Shown here: positions 54,039 to 64,000 of the stretch, piece by piece | Numbering within the stretch: position 1 is the first letter of the stretch | Layout of the letters: every line of letters starts with the position of its first letter | Assembly (NCBI GenBank): GCA_013397865.1 | Contig: VZTI01002064.1 | Coordinates: forward strand, 447,805-511,804 | Origin: Struthidea cinerea | Lineage: Eukaryota > Chordata > Aves > Passeriformes > Corcoracidae | Reading direction: 5' to 3' | Length of the DNA stretch: 64,000 nucleotides | Notes under the pieces: generated by a model | What the model saw: the letters and a program-made list of their open reading frames with translations, nothing else | Database searches by the model: none | Told to the model about the DNA's origin: nothing | Made by a program: the position numbers and the translations under genes

Positions 54039-57000
54039 CTGCAATACAGATTAAAAAAGTACGAGTTACTGAAATAGTAGTGTCATGCACTTCGCATTTA
54101 TGAACAAACTCTCAAAATGTACATGCTAAGAACATTCAGAGAAGGTTATGATCACTTTTCAAAGATTTGTATATGCTTTTTGACATGTATATTCTGTCTT
54201 CAACAGAGAAAGTAACCACATTCCCCATATTGCTAAATTTAGTATATCCACTATTGCACCGAGTGTCTGTTCAGTCTGTGATTTATAAGGCAATTAATTC
54301 AGGCTTTCTCCCTGATAAAGCATGTTTTAACAAGAGACGTAAGAGACATTAACAATGTGTTAGTGCTGAGTCCTTAAATCAGATCTATAGCCCAACGACA
54401 ACTGATAAATTGTCAGAGAACAGACACAAAAAATAAACTTTGAGAAAGCATGTGAGGTAAGGCTTTACCTTTTCAAGTTAAAAGAGCAAGTTTAACTCAT
54501 GGAGACTGTCTGCTGATGGCAGAACTGCTGTACAATGCATCCAAAGTTAAACATGGCAATGACCACTCATGAACTTGGTACTACTGTATTGGAGTCAACA
54601 AAATTGAGTGAACAGCCTGAATATATGATTCCATCTGAAGTATTTCCCAAGTATTGATAAGCAATTACGCACCTGCAACTGTTCCACAGTTTCCTTGTGA
54701 GCTTTCTCCATACTGTTCATCTTTGTCCTCAAGTTAGACTCTTGGTACTGGAAGTCTGCCTTCAATTCTGTCAACTGAAAAACACAGATCCTATGAAGAT
54801 ACCTAGAATCACAACAGGACACGTCTTCTAGTCAATGTGTGAAATCTTTAGGGAAGCCTCAGGAATCTCAGGAAACACTATTTATTTACTATTGCTGTAT
54901 CGACAGCTCAGCACTTGAGAAACAGTTTGAAAAGTCTGTATACCTATTTTATATGCAGAAAGCAACTGTCGTCATAATAACCATACTGTTTGCTCAGGAT
55001 TTTGTATAAAAAACGCTATACCTCAACAAAAAAAATTCAAATACAAGACTGGTGATTTATAATCCTTGCTGTTCTTTCAGCTATGAGATGCTTATCACAA
55101 TCTTCAGTTACACCTCTCAGTTATATGGTGTGGTAACACGAAAAATCTTCTCTACAAAGACAATAAAAAAGATTCTTTTGTGTCCTTTTATGCTACATTT
55201 TGTCCTAAGCAAAAGGATAAATATATACAATGTATACCTTCCAGACTTATTAGGAAATGAAGCCTCTTTGCTAGCAAAGATGCCTGCCATAACAAACCAG
55301 AGCACACCCACTTAAAGTGACTACCAAGACTGCTATTGCCAACCTTAATATGTGTCAAATCACATGTAGTGAAACAGGTATTGCTCAGAAAAACAGCCAA
55401 ACAAATGGTCAAGCACAGGTATGCTGACACAATGGTACAGAACTCACTGAACACACACCGCTGCTCAAAGCATGCACTTATGGCTGTTGGAGACTACAGG
55501 GCATCCAGTGCAAACCCACATACCTCACCCTAAGTATAAAAAACCACTAGTGCTAGTGTTGCACCACAGTGAAGTCTGCAACTAGATGAGCAAACACACT
55601 ACCTGCGAACATTCAGCAAACTGTGATCCTCTCCTAATAATGAAGTCTCAGGGCCCCATGGTAATGTTGTGGTTTCTCACTACCGTTTTGCGTAGAAAGA
55701 CAAACAAGGCTGGTACTGCAAACAATAAGCACTGATAATGACATGGCTGATACCCTGACTCATAACAGAAAGTAATGAATGAGTATTATCTGCAAAGCTG
55801 GTGTACTGAGCTGTTTTTGTTGCCATGCTATACAATTCAGAGGTTTTACTTTTGGAGCATTCAAAGCTGTTCAAATGTTGTCCCCTCATAAATCTAGACA
55901 CACGACCTTAACAGGAATCTCCCACAGGTATGGCTCAGGCTTTTCACCCAGTACATTGTCTTCGAATGTACCATCTCACAGTAAAAAAAAATCTGCAGCA
56001 CGTTAATTTGTTGCAATTTTTTCAGCTATGCATACATTGTATAATGCATTCAGCCTTTCTCCTCCCCCCAGCAGCTGAAAAAGTGACATTTTGACAGTGA
56101 AGACTTCATGCCTGAAGGAGACTAACCTCAAAGAACCCTGAAGTCAAATAAATAGTTTTAGCAGTGGGGATATTAAAATCATTAGATACTCTCCCCATGG
56201 AAACAGCACAAAACAAGTCACTGCAGTGGTTATGCAGACGTAGGCGACATTTCCTTACCTACCACTTTTGTTAGCTTTGCCCAGTAGATTAAAAATAAAA
56301 AGAGATAAGTGAATTTCCTACTGACTCACGATCTTCTCCTGGCCTTATAAGAGAGAGATCAGGGCCTAATGTCCGTGCTTTGGAGAAAATACCTAAAGAG
56401 AATCCATGACAGACTGTTCAGCTCTTTCACACTGAACACTTAAAGGCTTGAAATAGCAAGTACTTCCAACACTAGGTATATTTTAACAGCGACATAAATA
56501 AAAATAGGTTCAATATCCTTTACAAAACACAACTATGTGTAGAAATGAAGATACTGAACTATGGTTTAAAAGTGGAAGCATTTTCTTTTCAGTATGAATG
56601 AGTCTTTCTTAACCATCAATGTTTGGTAGGCCACCATGCATTCACAATCAAAACGTTACTTGAAAATATAATAAATCAGTTTGGAATACAATACCATAAC
56701 CTACTCAATCCTGAACAGACATTCTAGAGCCACTGTTATAGTGTCCTAAAAGCATCTAATTATTCAGATGGCAGAGAAAGTCTAGTAAATGTAAAGCAAA
56801 GCGGGTATTTGTAGTTATTTCTCTTTTCTTGTTAGTCATTAGTTTGTTTGAAGGGTGAATCTTCTCTAAGAGTTTTGCTGCAGTCACTTGGGCCTGACAA
56901 TTTCACTTAACTTTTGTTGGCAGCCATTTAGTCCAAGATTTTCTTGCAGTCTTTGACTACCCACAAAGACTTGACAACCTACAGTACACATGCTACCAAT

Positions 57001-60000
57001 CCTATGAAAACAAACCACATAATTTTCATATACTACAAATGTAAATTTGGACATTGACCTATTATGGCTGGAGTTGCTTTAATTTAAAATTAAATAAAAA
57101 CTATGCTAAACTCAGAATGGTTACTACTCTTTGTCATGACTCAGTTAAGAGCATGTGAAACATGCAAACCACTGTCTGGCATTTCATCCATGACCTGTGG
57201 CATGCAGCCTGAGTAACAGGCTAACTTCTTCATGGCTGAAGTGAGGTAAGATGAATTACTCTTTGACTTAGAGACAAAATATATTCATGATACAAAAGTC
57301 CAAAACTTTTCCTTTAAATGGTAAGGTCTGATTAGCCACTATATAAAACAACTGTATCTGACTTTTGTTTTATCTTATTGTCTTGACATTTTTAGGAGAC
57401 TACAAAACAGAAAACAAATTTGTCAAGTACTTATTGAACAGCTGTAATTTGTACCTTTTTATCTTTCTCTAAAATAGTCTGATCTCTTTGCTGCAGAAGA
57501 CGTTTAAGTGACATTACTTCTTCCTTCAGCTGACTTATGAGGACAAAGTTGTCAGTTCCTCCACTGTCTGCAGACTGATTTATAGAGCTACTAAAAATGA
57601 AAAACAGTAGTTATTTACAACATCAAAAGAAAAAAGCAAAACACTTTTTTTAAAAAAAATCAAATTGTATCATTAATAATTCCATAAACATCCTTAAGGA
57701 CTTATGCAAAAAAAGTATGTACCTGACAGAAATGGATGCAACTGGCAAATTACCTTACTAATGGCACACATTACATACACCTGCAGAAATATAATTCAGT
57801 ATTAGCTTTGAGGGGGATAAATACCTTTTGACTGAAGCAGCCACTTCTAACTTCTATTCTGACCATTGGCCAGAGACAGAATAAAGATTCAGTCTCCCAC
57901 ACTAAGGTTCAAAATAATTCTCTAGATATTCGGTCAGCTTAAAGCAGCAGGTTCTACCCTGCATCTAACTGATAAAACAATTCCCGATGTGAGGGAACAC
58001 CACTGTGTTGATAACTGTTACCTTGTACATAAGCTTTGTTTAATTTTGCCCCAAACAGCTTAAAAGCAGGAAAATAGTGCTAGTTCTCTGCTAATAAAGT
58101 AACTTAATTGACTGACAGCACTCAGATGCCACCCAATAATCCATCTGGCACGACACAAGTTTCACATCCCTCATTCTTCAGACAAACAAACAAAAAAAAA
58201 GGCAACTCGTCACAGATCAGTGCTCTGTTCGGTGGAAACGGCTCAGCTTTACAAAAATATAACTTTACCTATCTCCATTTGATGGCTTGGATTCCAGTTT
58301 GGGTTTTTTCTTTGGAGTTTCATTCTGAATAGCTGCAGAGGATTTATGGCTGAAATCAAACAAAATGTAAACCTAAAGCCTCATACTATGTAACTCTCTA
58401 ATATCACCATTTGGTACATGGAAAAAAAACTAACTCATGCTCCTAGGTGGAATGCTAGAGACTAGCCAGAAATGTAAGAAAAAAGAAATTCTTTAAATGA
58501 AAACTGCAAGATAAATTAAAAGAAAATTAATAAATAATATAATATTTACCTCTGTTTCCACAGTCCCTGATCTTGTTCTGGACTCAGATTGCTGATTCTG
58601 AAATACGTGAAATGTACTTGGTAACTGACCAAACATGCCATTATTTGTAAGTTTATGTGAATGGTATCTGTACTTGAGAAAAATCCTCCCACCCTTTTTT
58701 TTCCTAATACAGTGAGCATTTATGAATTTTCAGTTGGACAAGTTCCTGATCATGCTTTGCTATGTCAGGATGCTATAAATCATCATAAATCATAAATAGC
58801 TATGCTATTGCAAGTCACAAGGGATAGAGCTCAAGACTGATGGCTAAACCGTTTTGCTGATACGTCCCAATTTTTGTGAACTTTGTCTTGCTAATCCCGT
58901 ACTCAGCAAGCTGGTCTAAAGGGCCTCTCCTGGGATTCCCATACTGCCATATAAACACTGCCTGAAGTGGTGCTCATTTGGTGCCATAAGAGTAAAGTTA
59001 AGTTTTGGCTCCCTGAAAATAACTGCTTCTCAGATGTAATCACTTGCTTTCAATCATTGCAAAAGCAACTAATAAAGGATACTGATATAGGAAGGGTAGA
59101 ATGTAAAAGATTGCACTGAGTGAAATAGTTAAAAGGATCTGTATTTATACCTCATTGTCTCTATTGTCTGATGTTAACAATAACTGAAATGGACAGGGAA
59201 AAAGAGTCATATTAATTGGACCAGAAGCAATGGACCCATGGCAGCCTACAAAAGAAAAAGGTGGGAAACCAGGAACATTGTGATCTGTAGAGATATGCTT
59301 ACTGTTATTACTCTCGAATATATCAGAAGCTCTATTCCGTAGTAAAGAGCTAACTTTTTTTTATTTAATCCTTACTGTACCTGGGCCAAATGCATTAAAT
59401 TAGATTTAACTTTCTCTAAGTCCATTTTCAGCAGAGATTTGAAAGAACAGGAACAGTACAATAACTCTATGCATGACAAGAATAATTTTCTCCTTTGAAT
59501 TCCTAAAACCCCAAATCTTATTTTTCTCTTTTTTAAAGTGAAAGTATGGGCCTTTCTCTTTTACTCATTGCCAATATAATTTCATCTTAATTTGCTTCTA
59601 TCTTTCAGTCACACTTAGGCAAGTTTCAGCCAAGATGAATAATTATAAGCACTAGAAATGTGAAGTGTAGAAGGAAAGTGTCTGTGTGTCTGGGATCAGG
59701 GTCATTACCATTGCAGACATAGTATTTACTACCAAACAAAAAATAAGTAGTTCTGAAGTTATGCTGCCACAAGTCTATCAATGAAAATAAGAATCGTGAC
59801 TACTATTATAGCAGCATAAAATCCCAAATGAATTCTGGGGTTTATGACTAAATAAACTGGGTATGTACATTAAGGTTGGTACGCTGTTTATGCCATGGCC
59901 AGAGATGATGTGTTGAGAAAAGTTGCAGAAGATGGGACAAAACTATGTGAAACATTATCAGAGTGACAGTAACCGAACTGAGTCTTATGTCCCTATGTCT

Positions 60001-63000
60001 GTATCACGGCCACTCACAAACTGCCTATTCCAGCAAGACTTGATTAAAAAAGCTAGCCGAGAGGTACAAACTGGTCCTAGACTGAAGATAATCTCAGTCA
60101 GCTTCTGCTTCTCCTCTTAACTGTGAGTATTTGTACACAAATAAGTCAGGGTGAAGTAAGTCAGGGTGAGGATTCTCACTGCTAATACGCACCTTTTAAC
60201 CCATGGCAAATGCATGTGAAATAGCAGGTACCACAAAGCAGTTACTGCCTAGAAACCCAAATACAAGTTTACCCTCAAGTAACTTGTTTCTGTAGCCATT
60301 CCATGAGCATTTTTCCTAGACTTGCTACCAATTTTAACATCAACTAGTCTGCCAATCGCCAGGAATTCCTTTTTTTTTATGAACCACCTTCATTCAAACT
60401 CTAAGGATCCAAAGAGTTTGACAGCCCACGAAGAACAATGATATACTACTGCTTTTGACACCACGTTTTAAATAGCTTTTCTTACTTATCTCCATTCAAG
60501 CAGAACACAGAAGATGAAGAGCTACCAACACATATTTCAGTTTTGGAAATACTTACTTATGATGGCTGCTGCTGTGACGATGATGATGGTGGTGATGGTG
60601 GTGGTGTTTTGAATGATGCTGGTCTTTCTCAGTAAGAGATGAGGATGAGGAGTTAGAATGTGAAGATCCCAGGCTCTTCCTCTGTTCTTTTGTCTTCTGT
60701 AGCACTCTCTTGTAGGACAGCGTGCAGAGCCAACACAATAATTTTCCATCAACCTTTTGGGAAATAATTCAGATTTTATTTCCAAGTACACTTGCACTAG
60801 AAGATGTAGTTGGTATTTGCAAGGCAATTTTGTTTCATTTCATCCATTATCTTTGGGAAGGACAGACATCTTTGGTATGAAACATCACTACTATAGTTCC
60901 AGTGTATGCAAGTTTCTTTTGGTAAACTGAATCTTATTCCACCTGTCATTTAAACTTGTGCTAGGAAGAACCTAGCAATTGTTGGACCTGCTCTACATCA
61001 CAGAAATAACAGTAACTTTTTAAAAGGACAAGTTTTTTTTACTTTAAACACCACGTGCCCTCTCTCAACCTATCATACTGCAGGCAGAATCAAGATGTCC
61101 AGCCAATGCGTTACTTATACCAAGTAAATTCTTCTGTAAAAACAGCATTATTCTTGGGTTAGTCAACAGGCTTTTGAGGTCATTTTCTCAGCACCTTCTG
61201 GAGTGAGAAAGTGGCACTCAGCAAAGCTATTTAACAAAACAGAACACAAAGGGCTGCTCAGAGCAGTCTAACTCTCTGGTGCTCTACTTAAAGGCAAGGC
61301 AGGCAAATAAGAAGAGGTAAAGTGACAGATTCAAGTTATGAACGTACATGAGAACCAATGGATGGGAAAATAAAATAAATATCAAAACACGAGGAACTGT
61401 TGAGCTGCTTAACTTCTGTTCCACAGCTACAACTGTCTGCTAACACTTATGCCTATTTTTAGAAAGAGTCATTTAATTAAAAGTTAGCTTAGTAGCTGAC
61501 ATAACAATTGCAAATTACAAAATTTAATTTAAATATTGTAAAGCAGAGATCAGTAACTTTAACCTAGTATTTGAGAACTTAAGATACATTCCTGTTAATC
61601 TTTCTCTTCTGAAGGAAGAACACTGTCTATTGTCAGCCTAAGCCATGAGAGATGTGGAACAAAGCCTACCTTCCTTCTTCCCTCCTCTTTTCGATCAAAA
61701 GCACATTGCTGTTTGCACTGCTCACAGGTCTGAGGTGGGCCGTACTTCTTCTCCGAGTTGGTGCAACGCTGGCATTTTGTGCCAATAAATGCTGCAATAA
61801 TGTTACAATACTGACAAGGCTTGGGCTGAAAAAAAAAGTTGGAATGAAATCAATACATTTGCATTTTCTGTAATGAACACAGGTATTTCAACTCACACAA
61901 TGATGCTTCGAATCTAGTAAGGCTTCATATAACCTACCTTAAAGAACCTTTTTCCTACCATTTTTATCTTCAGCACTAAACTCTTCCTCTAAAATGATGC
62001 TTCTTCAGTGCTTAAAACCAGCCTGGACTTTCCATGAAAACCCAGGCATAATAAAAGAAACACACACAACCATCTAGTTACTAACCTCTATGCCTACTGC
62101 TTTTTGTTTTTTTAAATATGATGACATTTTCTCTCAATTTTACTACACTGCTTAAGAAATTACTTACAAAACTTTAAAAGAAGAGTAACGAAGAGATTTT
62201 TTTTAGACTGGAAGTTTCTGATGGCATCCCTCTCCTTTGCATAGCTCAGGGATTCAATAACCCTGCAGTTCCAAGATTAGCATCCTAATCCCTGCAATTC
62301 TGCAGATAACTTAGAAAACAAAACAAACAAAAAAAGCCCCACCACCAAACAAAAACCAAGTTCTGATACTATCAGGTCAGGTTATCAGCTTTTATATCCT
62401 ACGCTTAACTAGACTAATAAAGTGCTGAAAAATAAAATTGCTGTCAGTTTTCATAGGTTAGAAGTGGCTGATTATCTTCAGTGAAATTCTGTTTTTTTGA
62501 TGAACTCCTGATAAAATTGTTGCTGGATCTGTCCTGCAATTAATTTTGCTGCCTTTTAAGCTTTTGCAAGCATTTCTTTGTTCAGTTTACGTACACATTC
62601 ACAAAGTGCCTGACTACATAGCAACATCTATTACACTTCTCAAATAAGCTGAATTTCAACTAATATGGTTTACGTCAAGTATAAGGAAGTTATGCCTTTT
62701 TGTTTCACAAGATTATCTTGATACCTTCTAAAAACTCGTATCTGCAGGGCAGCTCAGATACAACATGTGCATTCACACAATGGAAAAATTAATTTTTCCA
62801 ACAGAACTGAAGCTGAAATTCAACATGAAAAAACACAAAGTAACATGAATGCAGATAATGCTCAAAATCTTTTCTACTTATTAGCTTAACACAATTAACA
62901 TGCATTTTTAAAGACTTACATAATATAAAGTATGTGGTATTACTAGATTTTCACATTTACCACTCACAAAAAAGAGCAAGGGCTAACAGTCTTCCTGCCA

Positions 63001-63972
63001 TGAAGCGTGTGCTTATGAGAATATGCAGGGAATAACTTAACATGCGTGACGTGAAATAACACGGCTTTGTTACAAATAGCTGCACTGAAATTATTCTTAA
63101 CTGTTAAGCTATATATAACCCAAACGGATTTCAATTTGGGAAAAGAAACGGTAACCCACAGAGGAAATCAAGAGATGTCAGTCTTTTCCATCACCTTTCT
63201 GGATGGCAATCTCTAGTGTGGGTTTGTTTTTTGTTTTCGTTTTTTTTTTCCCCTCAAAAGAAAGTAAGAAGATTAGTTGCAAGAGAACTTTGTTTTCAGT
63301 TTGAAGCATAAATGAGCTCAACTTCGGCATTAAGAACCAAGTAACTACTCACCGTTCCGAATTGCTTCACGTTTTGGGCACATTTCTTGCATATTGTGTT
63401 GGTTTTGCTAAAGAGATAAAATGGCACAACGTTGAATTAGGTGATAAACACGCACTTGGACATTCTTCCCCATGCAATTACTGGCAAACAGAATCACAGA
63501 AGAGTTGGGTTGGAAGGGACCTTTGGAGATCATCCAGTCCAACCCCCCTGCCAAGGCAGAGTCACCTTGAGCAGGTGACACAGAAACATGTCCAGGTGGA
63601 CTCTGAATGGCTCCGGAGACGGACACTCCACCACCTCCCTGGGCAGCCTGATCCAGTGCTCTGCCACCCTCAGTGTAAAGAAGTTCTTCCTCATGTGGAG
63701 GCGAAACTTCTTGTGTTTTAGTTTATGGCCATTGCTCCTCGTCTTGTCGCTGGGCACCACCAAAAAGAGCCTGGCACCATCCTCCTGCCACCCGCCTTGG
63801 AGATACTGATATGCATTGATGAGATCGCCTCTCAGTCTGCTCCGCTCCGGACCAGCCAGGCCCAGCACCCAGAAGCGCTCCCGCCCCCGAGCAGACGCAC
63901 GCCGTACCTCTCCTGCTGGAACTCGGAGCGGCAGTAGGTGCACTTCACGATGGGGTGGGCGATGCGGCACTC
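53949..63972 (-). CDS. FAM76B: FAM76B, partial gene (coding exons 2-10; exon 1 outside window)
   Basis: Nine exons on the minus strand join in phase into a 309-residue open frame ending in TGA. The first coding exon, about 29 residues in the family, lies beyond the window. Numbering residues from the first one visible, CxxC pairs occur at 11-14, 28-31, 44-47, 58-61, 74-77 and 99-102. A serine-rich stretch lies near 121-131, nine histidines at 142-150, a basic KKKPK at 187-191, and a heptad-like coiled coil at about 216-295. FAM76B is a nuclear protein whose His tract directs it to nuclear speckles; its molecular activity is poorly known, and the CxxC pairs suggest metal binding (inference). 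Every intron is GT-AG and the total length of about 338 residues matches the family. FAM76A lacks the long His tract, so the B paralogue is the better call. No frameshift or stop was seen. In mammals CEP57 lies head to head with it, which would be beyond the right edge here. Confidence 0.97.
54039..54672 (-). other. FAM76B: FAM76B intron 9
   Basis: A 634-bp GT-AG intron. Its first 75 nt continue the exon 9 frame without a stop until 54597, so retention or intronic polyadenylation would replace the normal 29-residue C-terminus with 25 other residues. Confidence 0.85.
54673..54774 (-). CDS. FAM76B: FAM76B exon 9, coiled coil
   Basis: This 102-bp exon (34 codons, phase 0 at both ends) begins LTELKADFQYQESNLRTKMN and ends KETVEQLQ, continuing the coiled coil. 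The acceptor TTTCAG ends at 54775 and the donor is GTGCGT starting at 54672. The frame stays open for 25 further codons past this donor, to a TGA at 54595-54597. Confidence 0.95.
54775..57454 (-). other. FAM76B: FAM76B intron 8
   Basis: The largest intron in the window (2680 bp, GT-AG). It is AT-rich unique sequence. No exon, RNA gene or transposon was recognised. Confidence 0.85.
57455..57590 (-). CDS. FAM76B: FAM76B exon 8, start of coiled coil
   Basis: This 136-bp exon encodes a short Ser/Gly-containing linker followed by NFVLISQLKEEVMSLKRLLQ and QRDQTILEKDKK, where hydrophobic residues recur with heptad spacing. The acceptor TTTTAG ends at 57591 and the donor is GTACAA starting at 57454. 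Phase 2 in, phase 0 out. Confidence 0.95.
57591..58268 (-). other. FAM76B: FAM76B intron 7
   Basis: A 678-bp GT-AG intron. A short A-rich run (ACAAACAAACAAAAAAAAA, near 58182-58200) is the only notable content. Confidence 0.85.
58269..58349 (-). CDS. FAM76B: FAM76B exon 7, basic nuclear-signal exon
   Basis: This 81-bp exon encodes HKSSAAIQNETPKKKPKLES and then KPSNGD, with split serines at both ends (phase 2 at both ends). The KKKPK cluster resembles a classical nuclear localisation signal. The acceptor TTTCAG ends at 58350 and the donor is GTAAAG starting at 58268. Exons 6 and 7 both enter and leave in phase 2, so skipping either would keep the frame. Confidence 0.95.
58550..58597 (-). CDS. 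FAM76B: FAM76B exon 6
   Basis: This short 48-bp exon completes the split lysine and encodes ISNLSPEQDQGLWKQ plus two bases of a serine codon. The acceptor TTTCAG ends at 58598 and the donor is GTAAAT starting at 58549. Phase 2 in, phase 2 out. Confidence 0.95.
58598..60556 (-). other. FAM76B: FAM76B intron 5
   Basis: A 1959-bp GT-AG intron downstream of the His-tract exon. It contains only a small 15-bp tandem duplication; no transposon was recognised. Confidence 0.85.
60142..60171. repeat. 15-bp tandem duplication in FAM76B intron 5
   Basis: TAAGTCAGGGTGAAG is followed directly by TAAGTCAGGGTGAGG, two copies differing at one base. Confidence 0.9.
60557..60753 (-). CDS. FAM76B: FAM76B exon 5, histidine-tract exon
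   Basis: This 197-bp exon runs from VDGKLLCWLCTLSYKRVLQK through a serine-rich stretch to a nine-residue His tract followed by RHSSSHH. It contains the last CxxC pair (CWLC). The His tract uses mixed CAC and CAT codons. The donor is a strong GTAAGT starting at 60556; the acceptor reads AAAAG, without the usual C before AG. Phase 0 in, phase 2 out, with a lysine codon split after AA. The His tract is the feature that identifies the gene as FAM76B. Confidence 0.97.
60754..61669 (-). other. FAM76B: FAM76B intron 4
   Basis: A 916-bp GT-AG intron with no recognised repeat or RNA gene. Confidence 0.85.
61670..61825 (-). CDS. FAM76B: FAM76B exon 4
   Basis: This 156-bp exon (52 codons, phase 0 at both ends) begins PKPCQYCNIIAAFIG and ends KEEGRRK. 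It holds three CxxC pairs (CQYC, CQRC, CEQC) and a further Cys, making it the densest part of the putative metal-binding region. The acceptor follows a long polypyrimidine run and the donor is GTAGGC starting at 61669. Confidence 0.96.
62312..62337. repeat. A-rich (AAAC)n tract in FAM76B intron 3
   Basis: AAAACAAAACAAACAAAAAA and flanking bases form a short low-complexity tract. Confidence 0.75.
63221..63250. repeat. T-rich tract in FAM76B intron 3
   Basis: GGTTTGTTTTTTGTTTTCG followed by a T run. On the gene strand it is A-rich and lies within about 130 bp of the exon 3 donor. Confidence 0.75.
63353..63407 (-). CDS. FAM76B: FAM76B exon 3
   Basis: This 55-bp exon completes the split serine and encodes KTNTICKKCAQNVKQFGT, containing the ICKKC pair. 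The acceptor TTTAG ends at 63408 and the donor is GTGAGT starting at 63352. Phase 2 in, phase 0 out. Confidence 0.95.
63491..63880 (-). mobile_element. CR1 LINE 3' fragment in FAM76B intron 2
   Basis: Read on the minus strand, this ends in the CR1 tail: GGTTGGACTGGATGATCTCC, then AAAGGTCCCTTCCAACCC. Upstream of that it keeps protein-level CR1 remnants such as RLRGDLINAYQYLQGG and HWIRLPREVVE. The RLPREVVE-type motif is the C-terminal end of CR1 ORF2. It occupies about 390 of the 500 bp of the intron and shares its orientation with the gene. The right limit is judged from where similarity to the CR1 ORF2 C-terminus fades. Confidence 0.85.
63908..63972 (-). CDS. FAM76B: FAM76B exon 2
   Basis: This 65-bp exon encodes ECRIAHPIVKCTYCRSEFQQE plus the first two bases of a split serine codon (phase 0 in, phase 2 out). 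The acceptor is CAG ending at 63973 and the donor is GTACGG starting at 63907. It carries the KCTYC pair, the first CxxC visible here. It is CpG-rich, as expected close to a CpG-island promoter. Confidence 0.95.
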
Positions 63973-64000
63973 CTGCGGGGGAAGCGCCGCGTTACTGCCC

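Larger units (their letters stand above)
61826..63352 (-). other. FAM76B: FAM76B intron 3
   Basis: A 1527-bp GT-AG intron. Apart from the A-rich and T-rich tracts listed separately, no transposon, RNA gene or additional exon was recognised. Confidence 0.85.

Noticed and set aside
60578..60613. ATG/GTG trinucleotide repeat on the plus strand
   Set aside because: It is the antisense of the FAM76B histidine codons, not an independent microsatellite.
63530..63970. A 146-codon minus-strand open frame at the right end
   Set aside because: It is the CR1 ORF2 remnant read through into FAM76B exon 2 in the wrong frame. The exon is explained by the FAM76B frame with proper splice sites.
1..64000. CRISPR arrays, bacterial operons or phage modules
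   Set aside because: No regularly spaced repeats, operon-like gene packing or ribosome binding sites are present; the window is a vertebrate chromosome segment.

Overview
The window is vertebrate nuclear DNA, almost certainly from a bird. It is AT-rich and gene-poor, with short exons separated by GT-AG introns. The recognisable repeats are mostly CR1 LINE fragments, several carrying the typical CR1 3' tail, plus LTR-like blocks. No bacterial or viral genome organisation is visible.

The only gene that can be supported is FAM76B, on the minus strand at the right end. Nine coding exons (2 to 10 by the usual gene structure) lie between 63972 and 53949. All have GT-AG borders and compatible phases, and together they encode 309 residues up to a normal stop. 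The first coding exon (about 29 residues in the family), the 5' UTR and the promoter lie beyond position 64000. The protein has a cysteine-rich N-terminal half with repeated CxxC pairs, a serine-rich stretch, a nine-histidine tract (the hallmark that separates FAM76B from FAM76A), a KKKPK basic signal and a C-terminal coiled coil. A probable 3' UTR runs from the stop down to about 53200 (proximal poly(A) signal) or 51460 (distal signal).

The left 51 kb looks like the intergenic flank downstream of FAM76B. No conserved coding gene was recognised there. The many short open frames show no recognisable domains and are treated as chance. Dispersed elements are CR1 fragments at 13121-13351 (+), 33425-33765 (-), 38467-38547 (+), 41115-41228 (+), 46795-46985 (-) and 47480-48795 (+, with a decayed reverse transcriptase), and a further one inside FAM76B intron 2 at 63491-63880 (-). 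There is a probable solo LTR at about 13930-14223 and a weaker LTR-like block near 27890-28200.

The most interesting non-gene signal is a perfect 22-bp inverted repeat at 14064-14119. It sits where transcription would start downstream of the TATA box of the putative LTR, so the LTR transcript would begin with a stable hairpin. Others are the CR1 ending about 27 bp from a FAM76B splice donor, two Pumilio-type motifs in the FAM76B 3' UTR, and an isolated CpG-rich patch at about 11560-11715. I found no convincing evidence of an undescribed multi-gene system.
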